This document shows, in pieces, positions 45,069 to 53,941 of a stretch of 64,000 bases of DNA (the first letter of the stretch is position 1; the number at the start of each line of letters is the position of its first letter). The DNA lies in contig NZ_JAAGWD010000006.1 of NCBI RefSeq assembly GCF_010686685.1, positions 1 through 64,000 on the forward strand, in the 5' to 3' direction. A model generated the notes under the pieces. That model was not told where the DNA came from. It searched no databases and was given only the letters and a program-made list of their open reading frames with translations. The position numbers and the translations under genes are program-made. Origin of the DNA: Pontibacter burrus. GTDB lineage: Bacteria > Bacteroidota > Bacteroidia > Cytophagales > Hymenobacteraceae.

Positions 45069-45167
45069 TTTGACAAAGGATTATTTGACAAAGGACAATA
45101 GACTTTTTACAAGAATTAGAGAAGTCCTTTGTCTTTTGTCACACAGTCAAGAAACTCAAAAAAATAC
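45069..45167 (+). repeat. Operon spacer repeat, copy 3 (carbamoyltransferase-argB)
   Basis: TGACAAAGGA (45071-45080), GACAAAGGACAATAGAC (about 45087-45103) and the inverted GTCCTTTGTCTTTTGTC (45124-45140). Same words as the spacers at 5247 and 10610. Confidence 0.7.
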
Positions 45168-45962
45168 ATGCTGACTATAGTTAAGATCGGTGGTAATGTG
45201 ATTGATGATCCCCGGTTACTGCACCGCTTTTTGGTTGATTGGGCTGCAGTAACTGGTCCGAAGTTGTTGGTGCATGGAGGCGGCAAAATTGCGTCGGCCA
45301 TTGGCCAGCGGCTGGGCATCGAACCTAAAATGGTTGATGGTCGTCGCATTACAGATGCTGAAACGCTTGAAGTAGTAACGATGGTGTACGGTGGCCTGGT
45401 GAACAAGAATATTGTCGCGCTACTACAGGCTCTTGGCAACAATGCGATCGGTTTAACGGGTGCGGATGCCAATATCATAAAAGCAGAAAAACGACCTGTT
45501 AAAACGATAGACTATGGTTTTGTGGGTGATGTAAAAGGTCCTGAAAGTATAAACGCAAAGGCGCTGGATGCCATCTTGCAGGCTGGTTTCTCTCCGGTTG
45601 TAGCACCGCTTACCCACGATTGTAACGGCTCTCTTCTGAACACAAATGCAGATACGGTAGCCTCTGTTTTGGCTGTAGCTATGGCAGAAAAGTATAAGGT
45701 GCAATTGCTGTATTGTTTCGAGAAGAAAGGTGTACTTCGAGATGCTGCTGATGAAAACTCTGTAGTTGAGAAGCTCACACCCGAAAGCTATAGTTTGATG
45801 AAGGACTCTGGGCAGGTTTACGCAGGGATGTTGCCGAAGCTGGATAATGCTTTTGCTACTCTGCAAAGTGGGGTAAGCATTGTTAAAATTGGTCAGTCGG
45901 AAGATGTGCTGGCAATGGCAGAAGGCAAGCCGGCCGGAACAACGATAGCGCTGGAAGCATAA
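45168..45962 (+). CDS. argB: N-acetylglutamate kinase (or N-succinylglutamate kinase)
   Basis: 264 residues from ATG 45168 (MLTIVKIGGNVIDD). The 13 residues upstream of it derive from the spacer repeat. Phosphorylates N-acylglutamate. Motifs: VKIGGNVI (ATP site Lys), LLVHGGGKIAS and AIGLTGADANIIKAEKR (core GLTGADAN). The N-terminus is short, lacking the extra helix of Arg-inhibited hexameric kinases, so feedback by arginine at this step is uncertain. Confidence 0.94.
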   Translation: MLTIVKIGGNVIDDPRLLHRFLVDWAAVTGPKLLVHGGGKIASAIGQRLGIEPKMVDGRRITDAETLEVVTMVYGGLVNKNIVALLQALGNNAIGLTGADANIIKAEKRPVKTIDYGFVGDVKGPESINAKALDAILQAGFSPVVAPLTHDCNGSLLNTNADTVASVLAVAMAEKYKVQLLYCFEKKGVLRDAADENSVVEKLTPESYSLMKDSGQVYAGMLPKLDNAFATLQSGVSIVKIGQSEDVLAMAEGKPAGTTIALEA

Positions 45963-45963
45963 C

Positions 45964-47028
45964 ATGACGATGGACCAACTATACACCGAAGCGCTGGAGC
46001 TATTGCAGCAACTGATCAGTATCCCATCGTTTAGTCGCGAAGAAGATAAGACAGCTGATGCTATTTATAGTTTCCTGGAACGGCATGGTATAAAAGCGGA
46101 GCGACAGGGAAATAACGTCTGGGCATTTAACCAACACTATAATCTGGAGCTGCCAACTATACTGCTGAATTCGCATCACGATACGGTTAAACCAAACGCC
46201 GGCTATACCTTGGATCCGTTCACGCCAACTATAAAAGATGGCAAACTATATGGCTTGGGAAGCAACGATGCCGGTGGTTGTTTGGTATCTTTGATCGCTG
46301 CGTTTCTGTACTTCTATCCGAAGCAGAACCTTAACTATAACTTCATATTAGCCGCCACCGCTGAAGAAGAAATATCAGGTAGAAACGGACTTGAATTTAT
46401 ACTACCAAAACTAGGTGAAATCGATTTTGCTATAGTTGGCGAGCCTACCCAAATGCACCTGGCCGTAGCTGAAAAAGGGCTGCTGGTGTTAGATTGCGTA
46501 GCCCACGGCAAAGCCGGTCACGCCGCCCGCGAAGAAGGTGTAAACGCCATCTACGAAGCGTTGCAGGATATCGAGTGGTTCCGCAACTATAGATTCGAGA
46601 AAGTATCTGAAACCCTAGGCCCGATTAAGATGAGTGTAACGGTGGTGCAGGCTGGTTCGCAACATAATGTGGTGCCGGATACCTGCAAGTTTACCGTAGA
46701 TGTGCGCGTAACCGATGCCTATAGTTTGGAAGAAGTGCTTGCTACGGTGAAGCAACATGTAAAAGCAACTGTTACGCCTCGCTCAGTTCGTCTGCAGCCA
46801 TCCGGTATTCCCTTAAAGCATCCTATAGTTCAGGCTGGTATACAGCTTGGTCGCAAGACATATGGTTCACCAACCACATCCGACCAGGCATTGCTACGTG
46901 TACCATCTGTAAAATTAGGCCCCGGCGATTCCGCCCGCTCACACACCGCCGACGAATACATCGAATTACAGGAACTGGAAGAAGGCATCCAGCTTTACAT
47001 CAAAATGCTTTCTTCAATTACGAATTAG
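45964..47028 (+). CDS. argE: M20 deacylase, N-acylornithine/N-acylcitrulline deacetylase (ArgE-like)
   Basis: 354 residues. Metal motifs: LLNSHHDTVKP (His, Asp), YGLGSNDAGGC (Asp), ATAEEEISGRNG (Glu pair) and a late GPGDSARSHTADE (His). It begins one base after argB, so it is in the operon. Because the cluster has an acylornithine carbamoyltransferase, the deacylated substrate is probably N-acylcitrulline rather than N-acetylornithine (inference). A second ATG lies two codons in. Confidence 0.9.
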   Translation: MTMDQLYTEALELLQQLISIPSFSREEDKTADAIYSFLERHGIKAERQGNNVWAFNQHYNLELPTILLNSHHDTVKPNAGYTLDPFTPTIKDGKLYGLGSNDAGGCLVSLIAAFLYFYPKQNLNYNFILAATAEEEISGRNGLEFILPKLGEIDFAIVGEPTQMHLAVAEKGLLVLDCVAHGKAGHAAREEGVNAIYEALQDIEWFRNYRFEKVSETLGPIKMSVTVVQAGSQHNVVPDTCKFTVDVRVTDAYSLEEVLATVKQHVKATVTPRSVRLQPSGIPLKHPIVQAGIQLGRKTYGSPTTSDQALLRVPSVKLGPGDSARSHTADEYIELQELEEGIQLYIKMLSSITN

Positions 47029-47140
47029 AAATTAAAAATTAGAAATGGGTGATGTGGGACTTTGCAGTTAGTATGAACATGTAATTGAATTCTATAATAC
47101 CAGATCAACAATTAACAATCCAACAATCAGCAATTTAAAG

Positions 47141-48472
47141 ATGAAACTCTGGCAGAAAGACATACAGGTACAGGCAGAAATAGAACGTTTTACGGTGGGT
47201 AACGACCGCGAAATGGACCTGGAGCTGGCACCGTTTGATATACTTGGCTCTTTGGCGCACACGCGTATGCTAAACCAGGTTGGCCTGCTGGAGCAGGATG
47301 AGCTTACTGCCGTTCAGAAGGAGCTTAAGCAACTATACAACGAAGTTGAGCAAGGCAATTTCGAGATTGAAGAAGGCGTGGAAGATGTGCATTCCCAGGT
47401 GGAGTTGCTTCTTACCAAGCGCATCGGCGAAGCAGGTAAAAAGATACACAGTGGCCGCTCGCGCAACGACCAGGTGTTGGTTGACTTAAAATTATACATG
47501 CGCCATCAACTGCGCCAGGTTGTGGAAGCTACAGATACCTTATTCCATACATTGCAGCAGCTAAGCGAGCAGCATAAAGAGAAATTGTTGCCTGGCTACA
47601 CGCACCTTCAGGTGGCAATGCCGTCGTCGTTCGGGTTGTGGTTTGGCGCTTATGCCGAAAGTCTGATTGATGACCTTTTGGTTGTGCAATCTGCTTACAG
47701 AATTAGTAACAAAAACCCATTGGGCTCCGCAGCTGGGTACGGTTCTTCGTTTCCGTTGAATCGCCAGTTGACTACCGATCTTCTTGGCTTCGAAAGCCTG
47801 AACTATAACGTGGTGTATGCGCAAATGGGCCGTGGTAAAACGGAGCGCGTAGTAGCAACGGCAATCGCAACTATAGCTGCAACTATAGGTCGTATGGCGA
47901 TGGACCTTTGCCTGTATATGAGCCAAAACTTTGCCTTTGTAAGCCTGCCAGATGAACTGACAACAGGCTCCAGCATTATGCCGCACAAAAAGAACCCGGA
48001 TGTGTTTGAACTGATCCGTGGCAAATGCAATAAACTACAGGGCCTGCCTAACGAAATTGCGCTGCAAACTGCTAATCTCCCATCTGGCTACCATCGTGAT
48101 ATGCAGTTGCTAAAAGAGAGCCTTTTCCCGGCATTTAATACTTTACTCGACTGCCTTCAGATGGCGAACTATATGCTGCCAAAGCTGATCGTAAAAGAAA
48201 ACATTATGCAGGATGAAAAGTACAAATATGCCTTCAGCGTGGAAGTGGTAAATAACGAAGTACTGCAAGGAGTGCCTTTCAGAGATGCTTACAAGAACAT
48301 TGGTGCAACTATAGCCGATGGTACTTTCGAAGCACCAACACAAGTGCATCATACCCATGAAGGAAGTATTGGAAACCTGTGTACTGAGCAAATTAATCAG
48401 CAGATGCTGCAGGTTTTAAAAGGCTTTGATTTTGAAAAAGTAGATACGGCTATAGAACAGCTGCTGGCTTAA
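47141..48472 (+). CDS. argH: Argininosuccinate lyase
   Basis: 443 residues. Splits argininosuccinate to arginine and fumarate. The superfamily signature GSSIMPHKKNPDVFEL (about 272-287) carries the catalytic Ser; HSGRSRNDQVLVDL and YTHLQVAMPSS are substrate-site motifs. A 112-nt AT-rich spacer separates it from argE. Last gene of the arginine cluster; no strong terminator seen after it. Confidence 0.96.
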   Translation: MKLWQKDIQVQAEIERFTVGNDREMDLELAPFDILGSLAHTRMLNQVGLLEQDELTAVQKELKQLYNEVEQGNFEIEEGVEDVHSQVELLLTKRIGEAGKKIHSGRSRNDQVLVDLKLYMRHQLRQVVEATDTLFHTLQQLSEQHKEKLLPGYTHLQVAMPSSFGLWFGAYAESLIDDLLVVQSAYRISNKNPLGSAAGYGSSFPLNRQLTTDLLGFESLNYNVVYAQMGRGKTERVVATAIATIAATIGRMAMDLCLYMSQNFAFVSLPDELTTGSSIMPHKKNPDVFELIRGKCNKLQGLPNEIALQTANLPSGYHRDMQLLKESLFPAFNTLLDCLQMANYMLPKLIVKENIMQDEKYKYAFSVEVVNNEVLQGVPFRDAYKNIGATIADGTFEAPTQVHHTHEGSIGNLCTEQINQQMLQVLKGFDFEKVDTAIEQLLA

Positions 48473-48571
48473 GTTTTATTGATAATTAGACTAAAACTCA
48501 GCGCAATACAACTATAAACTGAATCGCTATGGTTGAAATTAAAACTATAGTTTGATGCTCAGTAATAGATT

Positions 48572-49258
48572 CTAATTCAGGTTATATTTCTGAGTTTTGA
48601 TATTATTGAGTTTTCGCGACGTTTGCAGCAAGGTACCAACTATAAGTGCAATAACTACCGCCAGGGCAATAACAGAGTAGGAGACAACCTTTAACATCAT
48701 GACACTTCGGTTTGCGGATTGGTATAGTTCCTGGCCCACATCGCCCTGCACTTTTATAAGCTGGTGTAGCGGGTCCAGCAATCCCTGAAAAGCAGACTGG
48801 CCATCGGTACGATACAGTTTACGGGCTTCAGCTTTGTTGCCCTGTGCACTTAAAGCTAAAATCCGGTCCTGTACTTGCACTAGTTCAGCAAACCGGGTTT
48901 TATAGTTTGCGAGGTTTTCCTTTTCGCTCTCAACCAAATAAGTTTGCTCATATTTTAATACCACTGAGTCGATAACCGTGGTATTTGCAACTATAAGCTG
49001 TTGCAGGCTGTCGTGGGAGGATGCCTGAGTAGCTAAAACATGTTCTTCAAGCAGCATGCGGTTCTGGTAATAGCGTTCCAGAATTTCAGAAATATCAAGC
49101 GAAGGCACAAGGCGGTCCTGGTAAACTGACTGAAACTGCTTGCCTACCTGCTCCATACTATAGCTTACCACCCAGTTGGCCAGTATAATCACCACAAAAA
49201 CAGCTGCAAAGGCAAGCGATACCTTGTTCCGTTGATTTATTCCAAAGCTCCAACTCAT
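48572..49258 (-). CDS. Four-helix-bundle sensor protein, chemoreceptor-like without signalling domain
   Basis: 228 residues. An N-terminal membrane helix (SLAFAAVFVVIILANWVVSY, about 14-33), a ~150-residue periplasmic helical domain of 4HB_MCP type (VYQDRLVPSLDISEILERYY), a second membrane helix (VVSYSVIALAVVIALIVGTLL, about 190-210) and a ~15-residue cytosolic tail ending QKYNLN. In chemoreceptors this sensor is followed by HAMP and signalling domains; neither is here. A bare sensor protein is a recurrent Bacteroidota form, function unknown. Confidence 0.8.
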   Translation of the reverse strand: MSWSFGINQRNKVSLAFAAVFVVIILANWVVSYSMEQVGKQFQSVYQDRLVPSLDISEILERYYQNRMLLEEHVLATQASSHDSLQQLIVANTTVIDSVVLKYEQTYLVESEKENLANYKTRFAELVQVQDRILALSAQGNKAEARKLYRTDGQSAFQGLLDPLHQLIKVQGDVGQELYQSANRSVMMLKVVSYSVIALAVVIALIVGTLLQTSRKLNNIKTQKYNLN

Positions 49259-49440
49259 CTTGTTTTTATTAATCCCTCACTCTAAATATAATTAAATCAG
49301 TCATTTATTATAGTTAGCTAGTAAACAAATTGTTCCATTCTGCTTTTAACCGCTACTTATTCTTAGGAATCTACCAAAACTTATAGTTGCTGCAGCGTAT
49401 AACATGCACACTGTTATCGTTCACATTAAGGCAATAACCC
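49259..49440. other. Divergent spacer upstream of the ligase cluster
   Basis: AT-rich, contains TTATAGTT half-words but no exact palindrome. It must hold the promoter of the four-gene ligase operon; I could not pick a reliable -33/-7 pair. Confidence 0.4.
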
Positions 49441-50157
49441 GTGATTCCGATCAAGATTCATACGCAGCCAGACGACTCCACCTGCGGGCCTACCAGCCTG
49501 CATGCGGTTTACCGGTATTTTAAAGATCCGATACCGCTGAGTGAAGTGATAAAGGAAGTGCCTTATCTGGATGAAGGCGGAACCCTGGAAGTGCTGCTGG
49601 CCTGCCATGCCCTGAAACGTGGCTACAAGGCTACCATTTTTACCTATAACCTGCACGTGTTCGACCCAACCTGGTTTGAGCTTAGTAACGAAGAGATTAT
49701 AGAGAAACTGGAACAGCAACTGCTGGTTAAAAAAGGGAAGAAACTGGAGCGTGCAGCCCGCGCATACATAGAGTTTCTGGAGCTGGGCGGCGAACTGCGC
49801 TGCGAAGACCTGACCATCGACCTGATGAGCAGTTTTTTTGATGACGGCGTGCCGATGCTTACCGGCCTAAGTGCCACTTATCTGTACCGCAGTGCCCGCG
49901 AGTACGCCGACGATGCCGGAAACTCAGTTTACGACGATGTACATGGTTACCCGATGGGGCATTTTGTAGTTCTGTGCGGTTTTACCGAAGACCTGAAGCG
50001 CATTATAGTTGCCGACCCTTACCAGGAGAACCCATATTTCCAGAATAACTATTACGAAGTTGGCCTGTCGCATTTGCTCAGCTCTATTTTGCTGGGTATG
50101 TCCACCTTCGATGCTAACCTTTTGGCCATAGAGCCCATGAACCCCAATACAGATTAA
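49441..50157 (+). CDS. C39-like papain-fold cysteine peptidase of the ligase cluster
   Basis: 238 residues, GTG start. The N-terminal QPDDSTCGPTSLHAVYRY gives the catalytic Cys15 in the pattern of C39 and related bacteriocin-processing peptidases. A late YPMGHFVVLCGF (His174) and IVADPYQE (Asp192) complete a Cys-His-Asp triad. No transporter domain and no signal peptide, so it is a cytosolic peptidase or transpeptidase. It begins an operon with a RimK-like ligase, a GCS2 ligase and an N-formylglutamate amidohydrolase, and could trim or transfer the peptide product. Confidence 0.82.
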   Translation: MIPIKIHTQPDDSTCGPTSLHAVYRYFKDPIPLSEVIKEVPYLDEGGTLEVLLACHALKRGYKATIFTYNLHVFDPTWFELSNEEIIEKLEQQLLVKKGKKLERAARAYIEFLELGGELRCEDLTIDLMSSFFDDGVPMLTGLSATYLYRSAREYADDAGNSVYDDVHGYPMGHFVVLCGFTEDLKRIIVADPYQENPYFQNNYYEVGLSHLLSSILLGMSTFDANLLAIEPMNPNTD

Positions 50158-50166
50158 CACCCGAAC

Positions 50167-51639
50167 ATGCGAAAAATAGTAGTAGTGGATTACCCTAAAG
50201 ACTGGGGGCCCAAGATTGAGGACGTAGAAGTAGTGGATGCCCAGACTTATCTGACCGATGCTACTTACACAGATATAAAAAACGCCCGGATTTTTAACCT
50301 TTGCCGCAGCTATAAGTACCAGAGCGCCGGTTACTATGTGTCGTTGCTGGCCGAGGCACGCGGGCACAAGCCTATCCCGAGCGTTACAACCATGCAAGAC
50401 CTAAAAAGTCCGACTATAGTTCGTGCCATAACCGTAGAAATTAACGAACTGGTACAGAAAAGCCTTGCCAGTATACGCTCTAAAAGTTTTACACTAAGTA
50501 TTTACTTCGGGCAGAATGTGGCTTTAAAGTATGAAAAACTCTGCAAACAGTTACACGACCTGTTTCAGGCCCCATTGCTAAAAGCTCAGTTTGTTTTTAA
50601 AGATGAATGGGTACTTCAGAGCATTAGCCCAATCCCTGTAAATGAAATTCCGGAACACCATTGGCGCTATGTGATAAAGTTTGCGAAAGCCTATTTTGCA
50701 CGCCATCGGTTCGCCGGCGCACGCATTACCCGCAAAACCTACGACCTGGCCATTCTGGTAGATCCGAACGAAAAAGAACCGCCTTCAGACAAGAGAGCCA
50801 TTCATCAGTTTGTTGAGGCAGCCGAAGCACAAGGGTTTTATGTTGAGCTGATCACCAAGGACGATTACAGGCGTTTGGCAGAGTTTGATGCTCTGTTTAT
50901 TCGTGAAACCACTTCTGTAAACCACCACACGTATAAGTTCGCACGTAAAGCCTATGCCGATGGACTGGTCGTAATCGACGACCCGGTTTCTATACTGCGT
51001 TGCACAAACAAAGTATACCTGGCCGAGCTCCTTACCAAGGCTAAAGTACCGATTCCAAAGTCTATGATCATCCATAAAGACAACCGGGAAATGGTGGAGC
51101 AGGAGCTGGGCCTGCCTTGTGTACTGAAGAAACCTGACAGCTCATTCTCGCAGGGGGTAGTTAAAGCCAAAGACCGCAAGAGCCTTGATAAAGAGCTGGA
51201 CAAAATGCTGGCCGATTCGGAGCTGATCATAGGGCAGGAGTTTACACCCACTGATTTTGACTGGCGCATTGGCATTTTAGATAAACAGCCACTATATGCC
51301 TGCCGTTACTACATGGCAAAAGGGCATTGGCAGATCTATAACTGGAACGGCCAAAAACACCAGCAAACCGAAGGCGATGCAGACACTGTACCATTCGAGG
51401 AAGTGCCTTTTCATGTGTTGCACACCGCCCTGAAGGCTGCAAACCTGATAGGCGACGGCTTGTACGGTGTAGACCTGAAAGAAATAGACGGAAAAGCCTA
51501 CGTAATTGAAGTAAATGATAACCCAAGTATAGATTCAGGTTGTGAAGACAAAATTTTAAAGAAAGACCTATATGCTGCTATCATCAAATCCATTAAACGA
51601 AGAATCGATAATCATAAAAACATCCGAACCGATGGATAG
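50167..51639 (+). CDS. RimK-like ATP-grasp ligase with N-terminal RLAN-type domain
   Basis: 490 residues. The N-terminal ~160 residues (MRKIVVVDYPKDWGP, FNLCRSYKYQSAGYYVSLLAEARG) match the RimK-like ATP-grasp N-terminal domain. The C-terminal half is the ATP-grasp fold: NKVYLAELLTKAKVPIPKSM (lid), PCVLKKPDSSFSQGV (ATP-binding Lys and Gly-rich loop) and VIEVNDNPSID (Mg-binding Glu and Asn). RimK relatives ligate amino acids, often Glu, onto proteins, peptides or small molecules. It lies nine bases after the peptidase gene. Confidence 0.87.
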   Translation: MRKIVVVDYPKDWGPKIEDVEVVDAQTYLTDATYTDIKNARIFNLCRSYKYQSAGYYVSLLAEARGHKPIPSVTTMQDLKSPTIVRAITVEINELVQKSLASIRSKSFTLSIYFGQNVALKYEKLCKQLHDLFQAPLLKAQFVFKDEWVLQSISPIPVNEIPEHHWRYVIKFAKAYFARHRFAGARITRKTYDLAILVDPNEKEPPSDKRAIHQFVEAAEAQGFYVELITKDDYRRLAEFDALFIRETTSVNHHTYKFARKAYADGLVVIDDPVSILRCTNKVYLAELLTKAKVPIPKSMIIHKDNREMVEQELGLPCVLKKPDSSFSQGVVKAKDRKSLDKELDKMLADSELIIGQEFTPTDFDWRIGILDKQPLYACRYYMAKGHWQIYNWNGQKHQQTEGDADTVPFEEVPFHVLHTALKAANLIGDGLYGVDLKEIDGKAYVIEVNDNPSIDSGCEDKILKKDLYAAIIKSIKRRIDNHKNIRTDG

Positions 51640-52891
51640 CCAACCCAAACGCACCCTGCACCTGTTTAAAGGCTTCGGCATAGAGCTCGAGTACATGATC
51701 GTGAGCAAAACCGATCTACGTGTACTACCTATTACAGATAAGCTGATCTATGATGAAGTAGGGAAATATGTATCGGATGTTGAGTTTGGTGATATTGCCT
51801 GGAGCAACGAGCTGGTGCTGCATGTGGTAGAACTGAAAACACAGGGACCGGCAAAATCGCTGGAAGGGTTGTGTAGTAAATTTCAGGAGCATATAAGAAA
51901 GATAAACCAGATGCTCGAAAAGCATGATGCCATGTTGTTGCCGACCGGTGCACACCCGCTCATGAACCCAGATACCGATACCAAACTATGGCCACACGAG
52001 CACAATGCTGTTTATGAGGCCTATAACCGTATTTTCAATTGCAAAGGCCACGGCTGGGCGAACCTGCAGAGCACACACATCAACTTGCCGTTCGCAGACG
52101 ATGAAGAATTTGCCAAGCTGCATGCCGCTATACGTATGGTGTTGCCTGTGCTGCCCGCTCTAAGTGCCTCATCGCCTATACTCGATGGTAAAGCTACCGG
52201 CATGTTTGATACCCGGCTGGATGTGTATCGTAAAAACCAGCTCAAAATTCCGAGTATAACTGGTAAAGTGATTCCGGAGCCTGTCTTCAGCAAAAAGGAT
52301 TATGAAGAGCAGATACTGCAACGCATGTATCATGATGTTGCGCCTTACGACCCGGAAGGAACATTGCAGGAAGAATTTCTGAACTCACGTGGTGCCATTG
52401 CCCGCTTCGAGCGCAATACCATCGAAATACGCTTGCTCGATATACAGGAAAGCCCAGTGGCAGACCTGGCTATTGCGCAGGCAACGGTAGCTGTGCTACA
52501 GGCGCTGATTGCAGAGCGCTGGGTTAACCTGGAAAAATTGAAGCAGTTCGACGAAAACAGGCTGGCCGACATTTTGGAGAATGTGATCGAGCACGGACAG
52601 GAAGCTATTATCAGAGATCTGGAATTCCTGAGCTGCTTTGGCTTTAAATGCACCGACAACTGCACTGCAGGTGAACTATGGCGCCATTTAGCGGCAGAAT
52701 GCGTTGTGCTGGAAGAGCAGCCAGACGTACAGCATGCGTTAAATGTAATCCTATCGAGAGGCAACCTGGCAAAGCGCATTTTAGAGGCAACTTCGCAGAA
52801 CCCGGATAAGCAAACTATAGTAAAGGTCTACTCCCAACTGGCTACCTGCCTGCATAAAGGGGGCGTATTCTTACCTGAAAAACCATGCTAA
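51632..52891 (+). CDS. GCS2-type carboxylate-amine ligase (gamma-glutamylcysteine ligase-like)
   Basis: 419 residues from ATG 51632, which overlaps the RimK stop by eight bases. A longer frame upstream (51572) lies within the ligase gene and is less likely. Motifs of the GCS2 family: FKGFGIELEYMIV, ATGAHPLMNP-like PTGAHPLMNPDTD, WANLQSTHINLPF, LSASSPILDGKATG and RNTIEIRLLDIQESP. These ATP-dependent ligases join Glu or another carboxylate to an amine. Known YbdK-type members have weak gamma-glutamylcysteine ligase activity; the substrate here is unknown. Confidence 0.87.
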   Translation: MDSQPKRTLHLFKGFGIELEYMIVSKTDLRVLPITDKLIYDEVGKYVSDVEFGDIAWSNELVLHVVELKTQGPAKSLEGLCSKFQEHIRKINQMLEKHDAMLLPTGAHPLMNPDTDTKLWPHEHNAVYEAYNRIFNCKGHGWANLQSTHINLPFADDEEFAKLHAAIRMVLPVLPALSASSPILDGKATGMFDTRLDVYRKNQLKIPSITGKVIPEPVFSKKDYEEQILQRMYHDVAPYDPEGTLQEEFLNSRGAIARFERNTIEIRLLDIQESPVADLAIAQATVAVLQALIAERWVNLEKLKQFDENRLADILENVIEHGQEAIIRDLEFLSCFGFKCTDNCTAGELWRHLAAECVVLEEQPDVQHALNVILSRGNLAKRILEATSQNPDKQTIVKVYSQLATCLHKGGVFLPEKPC

Positions 52892-53613
52892 AACTATTGC
52901 TTACGTGCGAACATGCCGGTAACCAGATTCCGGAAGCATATGCTTCCTGGTTTGCTGGACAAGATGAGTTGTTAGAGTCGCATAGTGGGTATGATATTGG
53001 TGCACTTGAACTATACAAGGCGCTGGAGCCGCTGGCTGATAAATCTTTCTACTCAGAAACTTCGCGCTTGCTGGTAGAATTAAACCGGTCGTTGCACCAT
53101 GCCAAATTGTTTTCCGACATAACCCGCGAACTGAGCGACGATGACAAATCCCTTATCCTGAAAGACCATTACTTCCCGTACCGCGACGATGTAGAACAAC
53201 TGGTACATGATTTTGTGATGGCGGGAAGACAGGTGCTGCACGTGGCTGTACACACCTTTACCCCGGAGTTAAACGGCGAAATACGCGAAGCCGATATCGG
53301 ACTGCTCTACGACCCGAAACGAAAACTGGAACAAACTTTCTGTCGCCACTGGAAGCAGGAGTTTCAGGAAAAAAACAGCTCCCTGCTGGTACGATTCAAT
53401 TACCCTTATTTAGGCATTTCAGATGGTTTCCCGACTTACCTGCGCCGCAAGTTCACTGATGAGCAATACATAGGGATAGAGCTGGAAGTGAACCAGAAAT
53501 TTGCCTTAGGCGACAAAGCTACCTGGCAGAAGGTAATGAATGCAGTGTATACATCGCTGGAGGCTACACTCAAACATTACCGCCCAGAGCTTTCGGATAA
53601 GGATGAACTATAG
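52885..53613 (+). CDS. N-formylglutamate amidohydrolase-family protein
   Basis: 242 residues. Motifs LTCEHAGNQIPEAY, ESHSGYDIGALELYKAL, SRLLVELNRSLHHA and VAVHTFTPELNG match the FGase family, which hydrolyses N-formylglutamate in histidine degradation. There are no hut genes here, and the gene overlaps the GCS2 ligase by seven bases, so its role is probably to hydrolyse an amide or isopeptide made by the two ligases (inference). Confidence 0.87.
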   Translation: MLKLLLTCEHAGNQIPEAYASWFAGQDELLESHSGYDIGALELYKALEPLADKSFYSETSRLLVELNRSLHHAKLFSDITRELSDDDKSLILKDHYFPYRDDVEQLVHDFVMAGRQVLHVAVHTFTPELNGEIREADIGLLYDPKRKLEQTFCRHWKQEFQEKNSSLLVRFNYPYLGISDGFPTYLRRKFTDEQYIGIELEVNQKFALGDKATWQKVMNAVYTSLEATLKHYRPELSDKDEL

Positions 53614-53941
53614 TATTGTTTTACATTTGCCGAACCGAACTATAGTTGGCAGTCCGAACAAACTGCTTCACAAGCTGCTTCTGAAATTATGATCCTATAA
53701 AACTATAGTTCGATAGATAGAAATAAAGCTATAGTTGCAGTACCATTTTGCTTTACCTTATGCAGGTTGCCTTATAATTTCAATTTATTATCGTTAATAT
53801 AAAAACTGCTTTAAATGTAGTTTCAGTGGTAATTATTAAAACAAATTAAACTTATATATAGTATGACACTACATATAGATGATCTGGTGTAACATGTATG
53901 TCAGAGAACGTTTAATCATTTATTTCTTAACCCCTTAAACT
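53614..53941. other. Intergenic region rich in AACTATAGTT palindromes
   Basis: 328 nt, AT-rich, no gene seen. Contains exact copies at 53638-53647 and 53701-53710 and further CTATAG cores at about 53607 and 53731. Confidence 0.55.

Noticed and set aside
51572..51631. Longer N-terminus for the GCS2 ligase
   Set aside because: It would overlap the RimK-like gene by 68 bases; the ATG at 51632 gives a typical 8-base overlap and a normal family N-terminus.
52885..53613. Histidine utilisation (hutG) assignment
   Set aside because: No hutH, hutU or hutI nearby, and the gene is fused into a ligase operon by overlap.
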